64,000 nucleotides of DNA from Crocinitomicaceae bacterium (GTDB taxonomy: Bacteria; Bacteroidota; Bacteroidia; Flavobacteriales_D; Crocinitomicaceae): the NCBI GenBank assembly GCA_016709005.1, contig JADJEU010000012.1, forward strand, positions 1-64,000, in the 5' to 3' direction. Shown one piece after another: positions 52,015 through 59,906 of this stretch. The position numbers were made by a program, and so were the translations under genes. Each line of letters starts with the position of its first letter. Position 1 is the stretch's first letter. The notes beneath the pieces were generated by a model. That model had not been told where the DNA came from. It made no database searches and saw only the letters and a program-made list of their open reading frames with translations.

Positions 52015-53040
52015 TTAATATTCGATGTCAAATGGTTCAACAATAATTTGAAAAACATCGCCGTTTGCACCGCTGTATCCACCTGAACCGTTGTTGCCTT
52101 TAGCACCCGCATTGGCGGCTGTTTGTCCTTCAAGTGGCTTACCTGCTTTGCCACCGTCGCCACCATTGCCTCCATAACCACCACTTCCACCAAAATTGTA
52201 AACGGCAAATTTAGATTGAATATCACTTGCATTTGGATGAACAAAAATATAAACACTTCCTCCGGGACCTCCGTTTCCACCTGTTCCTCCAATACCACCT
52301 TGACCACCGTTACCGGGTGCTTTTAATTTATTGTTGTTATTTGATCCATCTTTTCCGTCACCGCCATCACCTCCAGCGCCACCTGTTCCGCCTGACCCAC
52401 CGTTGACATTAAATTTAAAACCGTATCCTTCATTTTTAATTTTGTAGATATAGTTTTGAGAGGAAGTGAGATTATTTACTTTGATGAAATAAAAATCACC
52501 ACTGTCTTTCCAAACATAGACGGTGAGATTGTCGCCGGCAAATCCATCACCACCAATCAAACCATCACCACCTGCATTGCCATCTCTGAAAAGAAGGGGA
52601 GTGGTTCCTTTCGAACCCTTTTCACCAGTTGATCCACTTTTTCCGGCAAAGTTGAGTTGAACGTCACCTTTATAATTGAATGGAATTTCTAAAGACGCTG
52701 AAAGATTTACTTCATCCTTTATATAGGAAGCCGAAACACGAATCAGATTTGTACTTAGTTTTTTTGGATAGTTATCAATTCGAAAAATACCGTTGCTATA
52801 AAAAGCGCCTTGCACCGTTACTTTCAACTCGTCTTTATTGGTGACGTCTTTCTCTTTTCCATTGCTGTAAATAAGAATGGAATTTAGTTCAACAGCATAC
52901 CCATAATTAATAAAAGCAGCTTTATTATAGCGTAATTCCAACGCAACTGGTTTTTTATTTCCCTGAAAGATGGCACAACTTGTTGCAATAAATGTTACTA
53001 GCAACATCGATATGAAACGATTGAATTTAATGGCCTTCAT
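52015..53040 (-). CDS. Lipoprotein with Gly-rich (collagen-like) repeats
   Basis: A 341-residue lipoprotein: lipobox FIATSCAIF. An N-terminal beta-rich domain (about 30-130) precedes glycine-rich segments with GGxGGxGG periodicity (about 130-170, 215-262 and 286-325: GSGGTGGAGGDGGDGKDG, GGIGGTGGNGGPGG). Embedded in these is the ordinary segment VYIFVHPNASD. Ends FQIIVEPFDIEY. Similar Gly-loop proteins are seen on cell surfaces and may form fibrous or ice-/mineral-binding structures. No definite function. It precedes the M61 gene in the same direction. Confidence 0.82.
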   Translation of the reverse strand: MKAIKFNRFISMLLVTFIATSCAIFQGNKKPVALELRYNKAAFINYGYAVELNSILIYSNGKEKDVTNKDELKVTVQGAFYSNGIFRIDNYPKKLSTNLIRVSASYIKDEVNLSASLEIPFNYKGDVQLNFAGKSGSTGEKGSKGTTPLLFRDGNAGGDGLIGGDGFAGDNLTVYVWKDSGDFYFIKVNNLTSSQNYIYKIKNEGYGFKFNVNGGSGGTGGAGGDGGDGKDGSNNNNKLKAPGNGGQGGIGGTGGNGGPGGSVYIFVHPNASDIQSKFAVYNFGGSGGYGGNGGDGGKAGKPLEGQTAANAGAKGNNGSGGYSGANGDVFQIIVEPFDIEY

Positions 53041-53152
53041 GCAGTTTCAAAAGTAAAGAAATATCTCACGCAACAAACAGAATTTTTGACAGCTCAAACA
53101 ACTAAATCTGTAAATCTTTCAGAAATAGTGCTGGTTATCGGATTATTATACC

Positions 53153-53160
53153 TACATTTG
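53153..53160 (+). promoter_or_regulatory. Putative -7 element with long leader before cold-shock gene
   Basis: TACATTTG fits TAnnTTTG perfectly, 174 bases before the cspA-like ATG. No TTG at the expected spacing. If used it gives a leader of about 165 bases, as seen in many cold-shock genes where the leader RNA controls translation by temperature. The leader has no clear ORF. Confidence 0.35.
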
Positions 53161-53334
53161 TGTACTTCTTTGGAAGATTGTATCTCATTCTGGTTCGTAA
53201 TCCCTTTTTACAAGTCGATATTTTACATTTTCCCGAGCGGTAAAACCGACGCGTGTTCGTAAGAATATTAGTCACAATTAGTAAAGTAAATTTAAATCGC
53301 TCAACCCTATAAGGAAGGGCACAAAACAAACACA

Positions 53335-53523
53335 ATGAGTAAAGGAACAGTAAAATTTTTCAATGAAGCTAAAGGTTTTGGATTCATCACAGGTGAAAAC
53401 GGACAAGAAGTTTTTGTACACGCAACAGGTTTAAGTGACCAGATTCGTGAAAACGATGAAGTTACCTACGATATACAAATGGGTAAAAAAGGCGAAAATG
53501 CGGTTAATGTAAAATTAGCGTAA
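53335..53523 (+). CDS. Cold-shock protein (CspA family)
   Basis: A 62-residue single cold-shock domain: KGTVKFFNEAKGFGFITGEN includes the RNP1 motif KGFGFI, and EVFVHATGL holds RNP2 VFVH. It binds single-stranded RNA/DNA and acts as an RNA chaperone. No zinc finger or extension is present. The gene is flanked on the left by a 294-base non-coding stretch and on the right by a strong terminator. Confidence 0.95.
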   Translation: MSKGTVKFFNEAKGFGFITGENGQEVFVHATGLSDQIRENDEVTYDIQMGKKGENAVNVKLA

Positions 53524-53544
53524 TTCGTTAAATTTAATATTAAG

Positions 53545-53574
53545 AAAAGCAGACTCTCGGGTCTGCTTTTTTTT
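53545..53574 (+). terminator. Intrinsic terminator after the cold-shock gene
   Basis: aaaagcagac (53545-53554), loop tctcgg, gtctgctttt (53561-53570), then T to 53574. Perfect 10-bp stem, 21 bases past the stop. Confidence 0.9.
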
Positions 53575-53588
53575 GTGCCATATATTTC

Positions 53589-53753
53589 CTCGCGCTCGTC
53601 TGCGACGAGTGTGTTCCTTAAATGGCGTTTGTAACGCCTAACATAAAATCAGTTTCAGAGGATAATTCTTAAAAAAATATCCGGGTTACAAACGCTACCA
53701 TTCTTCTAACAGAAAAAGTACGCACTCGTCCGTCTCAGGTGGACGAGCAAGAG
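53589..53753. repeat. Palindromic intergenic element, copy 1 (165 bp)
   Basis: Begins ctcgcgctcgtctgcgacga and ends with an imperfect inverse (tcgtccgtctcaggtggacg, agcaagag). Inside are two small hairpins: ggcgtttgtaacgcc and gttacaaacgctacc. It lies between the cspA terminator and the leftward outer-membrane protein gene, ending 21 bases before that gene's stop. Two further copies are at 55.8 and 56.7 kb. Confidence 0.85.
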
Positions 53754-53774
53754 TAGAATATTTTAATTGAAGAT

Positions 53775-54662
53775 CTAATTTTTCTTTTTACCCCAAGGAT
53801 AAACATTGAGTCTGCGAGAGAACTCAATGTAAAAACCAGAACCACGCGACATCAAACCAGTTCGGCTAAAGAATTGTTCGTTGTTAATCAAATATTCATG
53901 CACGTATTCAACACGACTTATATTTCCAAAGCCTTGAATATAAAATGCGTTTATGGAGAGCCAATATTTCTTCTTCAGATAAAGATCATTTTCAAAACCA
54001 ATTTTTAAGAGTCCATTTATTTTTTTTTCTCGGTATGATTGGAGATATGTACTCAGCAAGCGATCACCGTTTGGCGCAAGTGGTATATCCCAAAAAAATG
54101 GAAAGTATTCGTTGTATCCGTCGTTGATAAAAGACCCAACACCAATTGAAAACCAAGTTTGCATTAAAGATTCTTTCTGTGAAATTTTAAAAGCGTAACT
54201 TAAAGTAAAACGCTGTAATTTTACGCCCAAATACGAGACAGCAAAAGCTCCGTGTTCGGGAGAGTAGTATGGTCGAAAAAATGATTGCGCTCTAAAGTTG
54301 GCTACATCTTTATTCCATGAAACTTGAATGATACGGCGATCATTCTTGTAACGAATGCCTACACCGAGTCCAAAAGCGAAAGCTGGATGTTTTACTATTC
54401 TTGAGCTGTTAGCAACGGAGTAGGGCGGGTAGAAATATTGATTTTCAAAAATGTTGTTTTCTGAATTAAAGTTTGGGCTGGCGGGATCAACAAATGTAGT
54501 TGCTGCTTTGAAGTTTAGATTGGGATTGATGAAGAAGTTTACTTGGGAATTGCAGTTGAAATTTAATATCGTACATAGCAATGCTCCTGAAAATTTCAAT
54601 CTCCTTGTTAGGTGATAAAGTTTATTAATTCTCAAATTAGAAATAATCTCCTGGATACTCAT
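53775..54662 (-). CDS. Probable outer-membrane beta-barrel protein
   Basis: A 295-residue protein (start MSIQEIISN at 54662; the track start nine codons earlier adds little). A hydrophobic stretch at about 22-40 (KFSGALLCTILNFNCNSQ) may be the signal peptide, preceded by a longer-than-usual polar segment. The rest is strand-rich with aromatic ends: AFAFGLGVGIRYKNDRR, FTLSYAFKISQKESL, YWLSINAFYIQGFG, typical of small outer-membrane barrels. It ends NVYPWGKKKN. No family assigned. A palindromic repeat begins 21 bases past its stop. Confidence 0.7.
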   Translation of the reverse strand: MSIQEIISNLRINKLYHLTRRLKFSGALLCTILNFNCNSQVNFFINPNLNFKAATTFVDPASPNFNSENNIFENQYFYPPYSVANSSRIVKHPAFAFGLGVGIRYKNDRRIIQVSWNKDVANFRAQSFFRPYYSPEHGAFAVSYLGVKLQRFTLSYAFKISQKESLMQTWFSIGVGSFINDGYNEYFPFFWDIPLAPNGDRLLSTYLQSYREKKINGLLKIGFENDLYLKKKYWLSINAFYIQGFGNISRVEYVHEYLINNEQFFSRTGLMSRGSGFYIEFSRRLNVYPWGKKKN

Positions 54663-54798
54663 CTGCCAAATTAAAGGTCTGTAATGCAATCTATAAATTA
54701 AATGTAGTGTTTTTTTTGTTTGGAGTTTTTCGTTAATGCATACATGTCGCCATTATTGTGGAACGGAGCAGGACGAATGTCCAACGCATGGATAGGTA

Positions 54799-55695
54799 CT
54801 ACCTAAACAACTCAATCTCCACCCGTCTGTTTTTTTGTCTTCCTTCTGATGTATTGTTCACGTCATCTGGATCTGTTTCACCGTAAAAAACAATTTGAAT
54901 GCGGGTTGAGCTAATTCCTTTGCTTAACAGATATTCGTAAACTGATTGAACACGATTTTCAGAAAGATTCAAATTGTAGGCGTGGTTTCCAACGTCGTCT
55001 GTGTGGCCGCAGATTGTGATTTTATATCCTGGATTTTCTGTCAGCAACTTGACGAGTGGGTCTAGTTGGTTTCTGTGATTGTCAGTGATATCGCTTTTAT
55101 CCGAATCAAATAATAGGTTTTGAATGTTGAGACTATCCCTGCCAGCAGCATCTGCGTAATCTAGACGTTTGACATTTTGATTGAGCGCAAAAGAAGAAAA
55201 TATAATAAACCCCGGATTACATTTTACACCTTCTCCATGTCGAATAATTAAAGTATCAATGGAGTAATATTCTACCAAAACATAACCGTTTTCATAAGGC
55301 ATAACCAGCGAATCATCCACAATGGTAACACCATAAGAAGCTGAAAAAATGGGGTCGCCAGAAAAACCAAGATAATCAATGAAGCCACAATTACCAGGGC
55401 CACCGTTGATATCACTTATTGTAAATTTCAAATCTACTTTTTCAGAAAAAATAAAGGTGTACTCATGAATTTCAGCTCCGGCCGCCATATTAAATATTCC
55501 AGTGCAAAGACCTCCTCTGTATCCGCCGTCATTTACCAAACCTGATACTTGCAGGTCTATTCCTGTGCTATCAATGTTCAGATATTTTCCTCCACCTGAG
55601 CGATCAACATATCCGTCCTGATGCCAATCAAATGACTGACTAAAGCAAGCAGAGCAGACGAAGAGATTATAAACAGCGGTTGAAATAATCTTCAT
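54799..55695 (-). CDS. OmpA-family protein with C-terminal peptidoglycan-binding domain
   Basis: A 298-residue exported protein. Signal peptide 1-19. The N-terminal 170 residues form an unrecognised beta-domain (LQVSGLVNDGGYRGG, KVDLKFTISDINGGPG). The C-terminal OmpA-like domain (about 185-298) has LNIQNLLFDSDKSDIT, TICGHTDDVGNHAYNLNLSE with the peptidoglycan-binding D and R residues, and EGRQKNRRVEIELF. It would tether the outer membrane to peptidoglycan. A palindromic repeat lies upstream of its start, in the gap before the DUF3365 gene. Confidence 0.9.
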   Translation of the reverse strand: MKIISTAVYNLFVCSACFSQSFDWHQDGYVDRSGGGKYLNIDSTGIDLQVSGLVNDGGYRGGLCTGIFNMAAGAEIHEYTFIFSEKVDLKFTISDINGGPGNCGFIDYLGFSGDPIFSASYGVTIVDDSLVMPYENGYVLVEYYSIDTLIIRHGEGVKCNPGFIIFSSFALNQNVKRLDYADAAGRDSLNIQNLLFDSDKSDITDNHRNQLDPLVKLLTENPGYKITICGHTDDVGNHAYNLNLSENRVQSVYEYLLSKGISSTRIQIVFYGETDPDDVNNTSEGRQKNRRVEIELFR

Positions 55696-55813
55696 GGCAA
55701 ATAATTTATGTGAACATCGACGTGTTTCTTCTGAGGTGATTCATAGAAGCGTGCGCATAGTAAGCTATAACTAATATATGAAATTTTTGAGTACCGCTTC
55801 TTTTTTGTTTACT

Positions 55814-55972
55814 CTCGCGCTCGTCTGCAAGACGAGTGTGTTCCTTAAATGGCGTTTGCAACGCCTAACGTAAAATAGTATTTTTAGGATAATTGTTTGC
55901 AAAACCCGCGTTACAAACACTACTATCTTTCTAACAAAGAAGATACACACTCGTTTTGGAGACGAGCGCGAG
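55814..55972. repeat. Palindromic intergenic element, copy 2 (159 bp)
   Basis: Starts ctcgcgctcgtctgcaagac and ends ttttggagacgagcgcgag, an almost perfect terminal inverted repeat (gctcgtct...agacgagc type). Inside: ggcgtttgcaacgcc hairpin. It ends 15 bases before the stop of the leftward DUF3365 gene at 55988. Confidence 0.88.
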
Positions 55973-55987
55973 TAGCAGAATTCTCTT

Positions 55988-56605
55988 TTATTTCTTATCC
56001 ATGGTAACAACCCAAATACCGCGTAATTCATTGAGGTCATATCCCGTGGCTAGATCAGACGGATAGAGTTCTTGAATTTTTTTGAATGTTTCTGAAGTCA
56101 TTGTTTCATCCTTTTTTCCATGACATTGCAGGCACAATGCATTTGTCAGGATTGGATAATAGCCAATCATCTTGCCGTTTGATTCGTGAACTTCAGCAAG
56201 TACATTTTCTCCATTCAATAATTTTTCCTTTTGGTTTTTTATGTAATTGAGTTCTTCAGAATCTGCCGCGTTCAAAGGATTTCTGCTTTGGTCACTGACA
56301 CGTTTTATGGATGTGTTTAGAACGATCGCCATACTATCCGTTAGTGAAATTGCCTTTGTATTACAAAACTCAATTGCGTTTAATGGTCCACCGTTTCCAA
56401 GCGCATCCAAGAGGTTTTGTTTGATTACAACTTGCGCACTTGCAGAAATGCTGTCTCCCAAAGCAAGGTAATCAGCATCGGTCATTGCTGAATTGTTTTG
56501 CTGAGTTGAATCAAGAGCATTTATTTCAGTGTTTGAATCACTTCCATTACAAGACAAAAGACACATTGGAATGGAGACAACAAAAATTTTGATGGAGATT
56601 TTCAT
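55988..56605 (-). CDS. DUF3365 (Tll0287-like) haem lipoprotein
   Basis: A 205-residue lipoprotein: lipobox MCLLSCNG. It has the Tll0287-like (DUF3365) pattern: CNTKAISLTDSMAIVLNTS, RVSDQSRNPLNAADS, LAEVHESNGKMIGYYPI, then a c-type haem motif CLQCHG. The C-terminal part (ATGYDLNELRGIWVV) is also typical. It binds one covalent haem outside the cytoplasm, and is likely a redox sensor or electron carrier. It sits between two palindromic repeats. Confidence 0.88.
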   Translation of the reverse strand: MKISIKIFVVSIPMCLLSCNGSDSNTEINALDSTQQNNSAMTDADYLALGDSISASAQVVIKQNLLDALGNGGPLNAIEFCNTKAISLTDSMAIVLNTSIKRVSDQSRNPLNAADSEELNYIKNQKEKLLNGENVLAEVHESNGKMIGYYPILTNALCLQCHGKKDETMTSETFKKIQELYPSDLATGYDLNELRGIWVVTMDKK

Positions 56606-56675
56606 AAATTGGTTTCTTAAAATAAAGTTTGGCAGAAATAGTTAGATCGTTATCGAATAAATCATTTTTATATCT

Positions 56676-56832
56676 CTCGCGCTCGTCTGCGACAAGTGTG
56701 TTTCTTAAATGGCGTTTGCAACGCCTAACGTAAAATAGTCTTCATGGGATAATTGTTTGCAATACCCGCGTTACAAACGCTACCATTCTTCTAATAAAAA
56801 AAGTACACACTCGTCTTGCAGACGAGCGCGAG
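56676..56832. repeat. Palindromic intergenic element, copy 3 (157 bp)
   Basis: Starts ctcgcgctcgtctgcgacaa and ends cgtcttgcagacgagcgcga with a final g. Terminal inverted repeat with one or two mismatches; internal ggcgtttgcaacgcc hairpin and gcgttacaaacgc. It ends 16 bases before the stop of the small membrane protein gene at 56849. Confidence 0.88.
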
Positions 56833-56848
56833 TTAATATTTAAATATT

Positions 56849-57031
56849 TTAAGCCCCCAGCGAGTTCAAGGCCTCATAAACTAAAATCACTGGCCATACG
56901 ATTGCTTTCAATAAACCCAAAGCGCCCATCCAAAATCCGGTTGAGGTTGAAATAAAATAAATGGCAGCGCCAATAAAACCCATTCCGTAAACTGTATTGC
57001 TGCTAGCTTGATGCTGAATTTGTTTTTTCAT
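56849..57031 (-). CDS. Small membrane protein, 60 residues
   Basis: A 60-residue protein with two predicted membrane helices: about 15-33 (GMGFIGAAIYFISTSTGF) and 36-56 (GALGLLKAIVWPVILVYEAL). The polar N-terminus is MKKQIQHQASS. Not assigned to a family beyond a general resemblance to small proteins of Bacteroidota. It is leftward, 86 bases beyond the alpha/beta hydrolase stop. Confidence 0.7.
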   Translation of the reverse strand: MKKQIQHQASSNTVYGMGFIGAAIYFISTSTGFWMGALGLLKAIVWPVILVYEALNSLGA

Positions 57032-57117
57032 GATTTAAGATTTGAATCAAAAATCGGAAAAAAGGAGCAGTTGTAAACTGATGCTGATTGGTGTGCCGGA
57101 TGATTCTGATCACCCGG

Positions 57118-58275
57118 TTAATTAAAATAGAAATCTGCTGTATAATTATCTGGATCCAGCTGCTTTTTTTGCATCACACTTTGAAAGAAATCGTCCATCA
57201 TTTCCAGATGGAGAATGTACATTTTTAATTGCCCATTTAAAATTTCAGTGTCTGGTTGTGTGAATGCCGTTCGCCAAAAATAGCGCATCAAAAACACGGA
57301 GGTAAAACTATTATGCTCAAAATATTCTTTGATCGAAACTGAATACAGTTCTTTGGAGCAGCTGTTTTTAAAAAAGTGAAAGGGTTCATCCAGTTGAGTA
57401 TTGGCAAACATCAGAATCGGAATTTCATACTTTCTGTTTTTCGTTTTTACAACATCATAAACGTAGGGCCACATGTCTTTGATTTGAGCGGTATCTGTTT
57501 TGTACTCAATGGTTGTTTCGAGTGATACGAAAGCATCAGCCCATTCTCCTTCATGCAAAAAGCACCAGCCGGTTTGTGCTCCCCAACTGTGGCCAGCATA
57601 AAATGTGTGTTGATTCGAGCTAAGGGTTTTTGCAAAGTCAATAACAGTTTTAATTTTGGATTGATCGTTTGTCACGCTCTCTGACAAACCATAAATAAGC
57701 TCGGTATAGGGCAGATGAAAATTGGCAGTAACAAAAATGTAGCCTTTTGAGGCAAAATATTCAGCCATGACATAATTTTCATCAGACACGCCTTGTGTGC
57801 CATGGTGATAGACAATGACAGGATACTTTGTTTTCTTTTGAATTCGTGAATAGATACTTTTTGTGCGCGTGGTTTTGATTTTTTCAAGGACATCTTCGTA
57901 TGAAAAAGATATGTAGTCGATTGCTTCGTATGTAGAAAGATCAGTGGCAATATTTGCTTCAATAAAGACAGCTTTTGCCTGTGAATTCAATTTTTCATAA
58001 ACATTACTTAGTGGAACTGGCAGTTTACGATTTCTGAAATCTCCATAACAAAGGTGTTTTGCTTCAGAAGTTGGTTTGATGGGATGCCAGACTTGCACAA
58101 ACAATGGTGCTGGACCGGTATATCCATACTGGTTGTATTGGCTGGAGTCTGAATAGAGTAGGGTGTCAAAAAAACCAACATCATATTTACCCATTTCAAG
58201 TTCAGTGTAAAATGAATCCTGGGCAGAGCTGCTTAAACAAATTACAAGTGCAGTGATTGAAAGAATGGGTTTCAT
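57118..58275 (-). CDS. Secreted alpha/beta hydrolase (PAF-acetylhydrolase/dienelactone-like)
   Basis: A 385-residue exported hydrolase. Signal peptide 1-18. The oxyanion region YHHGTQGVSDENYVMAEYFA, the nucleophile elbow AGHSWGAQTG with a catalytic serine, and an acid residue after IPILMFANTQLDEP (D). VLLM-like helical inserts follow, and HNSFTSVFL holds a candidate histidine. It may split esters or lactones; the substrate is unknown. It is leftward, 26 bases past the stop of the following gene (58302), the two possibly co-transcribed. Confidence 0.82.
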   Translation of the reverse strand: MKPILSITALVICLSSSAQDSFYTELEMGKYDVGFFDTLLYSDSSQYNQYGYTGPAPLFVQVWHPIKPTSEAKHLCYGDFRNRKLPVPLSNVYEKLNSQAKAVFIEANIATDLSTYEAIDYISFSYEDVLEKIKTTRTKSIYSRIQKKTKYPVIVYHHGTQGVSDENYVMAEYFASKGYIFVTANFHLPYTELIYGLSESVTNDQSKIKTVIDFAKTLSSNQHTFYAGHSWGAQTGWCFLHEGEWADAFVSLETTIEYKTDTAQIKDMWPYVYDVVKTKNRKYEIPILMFANTQLDEPFHFFKNSCSKELYSVSIKEYFEHNSFTSVFLMRYFWRTAFTQPDTEILNGQLKMYILHLEMMDDFFQSVMQKKQLDPDNYTADFYFN

Positions 58276-58301
58276 TTGATGCAGATTTTTCCAAAGTTAA
58301 G

Positions 58302-58790
58302 TTAGGCGTTTTTTTGTTCCAGCATAATTCTTTGCAAATCTTTCAATTCTGGATGCAGTTTGAATTCGCCTTTGCGTAATTCAAGTTCGTTCAAAATCTT
58401 TTGAAAGTCTTGTTCAGAAAAAGTATAGCGGAATTTAGAAGTTGATTCTTTTCCATCTTGTTCACGTCGATGATTTTCTTCTTCTAATTCAGCGCTGATG
58501 CTTTCGTAAATGGAGAATAAGGCTTGTTGAATCATTTCTTCATCCTCTTCGTAAAGAGCTTTGGTTAAAAGCGGACCGCTGTCTTGTAAATAAGAAAATC
58601 CTGCAAAATAAGTAATCGCGTTACGCCATTCATCTGAAAATTTATCCCACACTTTTAAGAGCAAATTCCACTCATCCGCTTTCATCTGATAAGCGTAGTC
58701 AATGCCAGTATCCGGAAATTCGACATCCAGGCAAACGGTTTTTTCGTCTAAAAAATAGAGCAGTGAATCTGATAAAGGTTGTTTTGACAT
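58302..58790 (-). CDS. Hypothetical acidic protein
   Basis: Not recognised. The 162-residue soluble protein is acidic and helical (KALYEEDEEMIQQALFSIYE, ISAELEEENHRREQDGKEST). LLKVWDKFSDEWRNAITYFA holds several aromatic residues. No signal peptide or membrane segment. It starts the leftward pair with the alpha/beta hydrolase gene and is divergent from the membrane protein gene at 58.9 kb. Confidence 0.75.
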   Translation of the reverse strand: MSKQPLSDSLLYFLDEKTVCLDVEFPDTGIDYAYQMKADEWNLLLKVWDKFSDEWRNAITYFAGFSYLQDSGPLLTKALYEEDEEMIQQALFSIYESISAELEEENHRREQDGKESTSKFRYTFSEQDFQKILNELELRKGEFKLHPELKDLQRIMLEQKNA

Positions 58791-58851
58791 GGAAGCTATT
58801 TGATAGTCAAAAGTAATGAATAATGAAGTTTAAAATGTATTGTTAGGGTAT

Positions 58852-58881
58852 TTGTGAATGAAGATTATGTTTTTAACTTTA
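58852..58881 (+). promoter_or_regulatory. Putative promoter before the membrane/PH-like protein gene
   Basis: TTG at 58852-58854, a 19-base spacer and TAACTTTA at 58874-58881. The putative TTG start codon is 43 bases further on. Confidence 0.4.
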
Positions 58882-58924
58882 GAATTTGTTCAACATGCTA
58901 ATGGCCTAACAAACATCAATCGAA

Positions 58925-59404
58925 TTGGAAACACTGTCTATTAGAAAACTCTCACAAAGAAATTTGGAAATAATTTTTCCAACTATTTTATCGATTGCTT
59001 TGGGTGTTTATGTATTGAGAAGTTTTGAATCAGATTTATCTTATACCTTTTCGGTCCTCTTTTTAATCATAGGTACAATTGGATTTATTTTTTTACTAAT
59101 CCAATATTTGACAAGAATAAGCGTTGACACTATCGGCATCTGCCAAGTGCGTTTTGGTAAAGAGAGAAAAATAAAATTCGAAGAAGTGAGAACTTTTGAA
59201 ATCTACAAAACGGGTCGGTTCGGAAACACCAGATTAAATAAGCGTGATTTGCAATCTCTGGATATTAAAAGTGAGCGAATAATTCTGGTTTCAAAAATTG
59301 AACACAAAAAACCAACACCCTGGTGGAAAAGAGACGCGCATACAATTTCAATTCCATTTCAAGATGTCGTTTTCAGTTTAATAGAAAGTAGGATAAAGAA
59401 ATAA
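58925..59404 (+). CDS. Two-helix membrane protein with PH-like region
   Basis: The reading of 159 residues begins with TTG; no ATG occurs early in the frame, so the TTG is accepted. Two membrane helices (about 18-32 and 40-64, IIFPTILSIALGVYVL and FSVLFLIIGTIGFIFLLI) are followed by a strand-rich part (VDTIGICQVRFGKERKIKFE) like a bacterial PH domain. C-terminal segment (TPWWKRDAHTISIPFQ) may be a lipid-facing region. Function unknown. Confidence 0.7.
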   Translation: METLSIRKLSQRNLEIIFPTILSIALGVYVLRSFESDLSYTFSVLFLIIGTIGFIFLLIQYLTRISVDTIGICQVRFGKERKIKFEEVRTFEIYKTGRFGNTRLNKRDLQSLDIKSERIILVSKIEHKKPTPWWKRDAHTISIPFQDVVFSLIESRIKK

Positions 59405-59508
59405 ATTAATCTCCCGGATCGTTTATCTATAATTCATGCTGGATCAAAGAATAAGAACTGACTTTCGTAAAATGAGTTTTTACATCTGAAAATAAATTGA
59501 CAAAAATT

Positions 59509-59868
59509 ATGCTGACAGAAATAAATCCCAAGCTACCGATGCGAAACAAAGCAGTTACAGTAGACTATTATGTAAACAAATTAGGTTTTCAAATTTTTGG
59601 TGATCTTGATTTTGAAGATTATTTAATGGTTCAAAAGGACGCTATTCAAATTCATTTTTTTTCTTTCAAAGAACTAAATCCGAAAGAAAATTACGGGCAA
59701 GTTTATATCAGAACCAATAATATTGATCAACTCTACCAGACACTTTTGGACAATAAAGTATTTGTTCACCCGAATGGACAATTAGAATCAAAACCCTGGG
59801 GGCAAAGAGAGTTTGCGTTGCTTGATCCTGATAATAACTTATTGACTTTTGGACAATCGGTAAAGTGA
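59509..59868 (+). CDS. VOC family (bleomycin-resistance-like) protein
   Basis: A 119-residue VOC-fold protein: NPKLPMRNKAVTVDYYVNKL, GDLDFEDYLMVQKDAIQIHFF, and C-terminal KPWGQREFALLDPDNNLLTFGQ, the typical bleomycin-resistance-protein (Ble) layout. Such proteins bind and sequester small hydrophobic/glycopeptide compounds. The start ATG at 59509 is preferred to the TTG at 59497. Whether it gives bleomycin resistance is unknown; many family members do other work. Confidence 0.88.
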   Translation: MLTEINPKLPMRNKAVTVDYYVNKLGFQIFGDLDFEDYLMVQKDAIQIHFFSFKELNPKENYGQVYIRTNNIDQLYQTLLDNKVFVHPNGQLESKPWGQREFALLDPDNNLLTFGQSVK

Positions 59869-59906
59869 TCAACGAAATCTGGAAAAAAAATTCATCGACC
59901 AATAGT

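Noticed and set aside
55771..56040. 89-residue - strand reading frame over repeat copy 2
   Set aside because: Consists mostly of the palindromic element and overlaps the DUF3365 gene end; other copies of the element do not keep the frame.
53589..56832. CRISPR array
   Set aside because: The repeats are three long palindromic elements more than 700 bases apart, with genes between; no short direct repeats with spacers.
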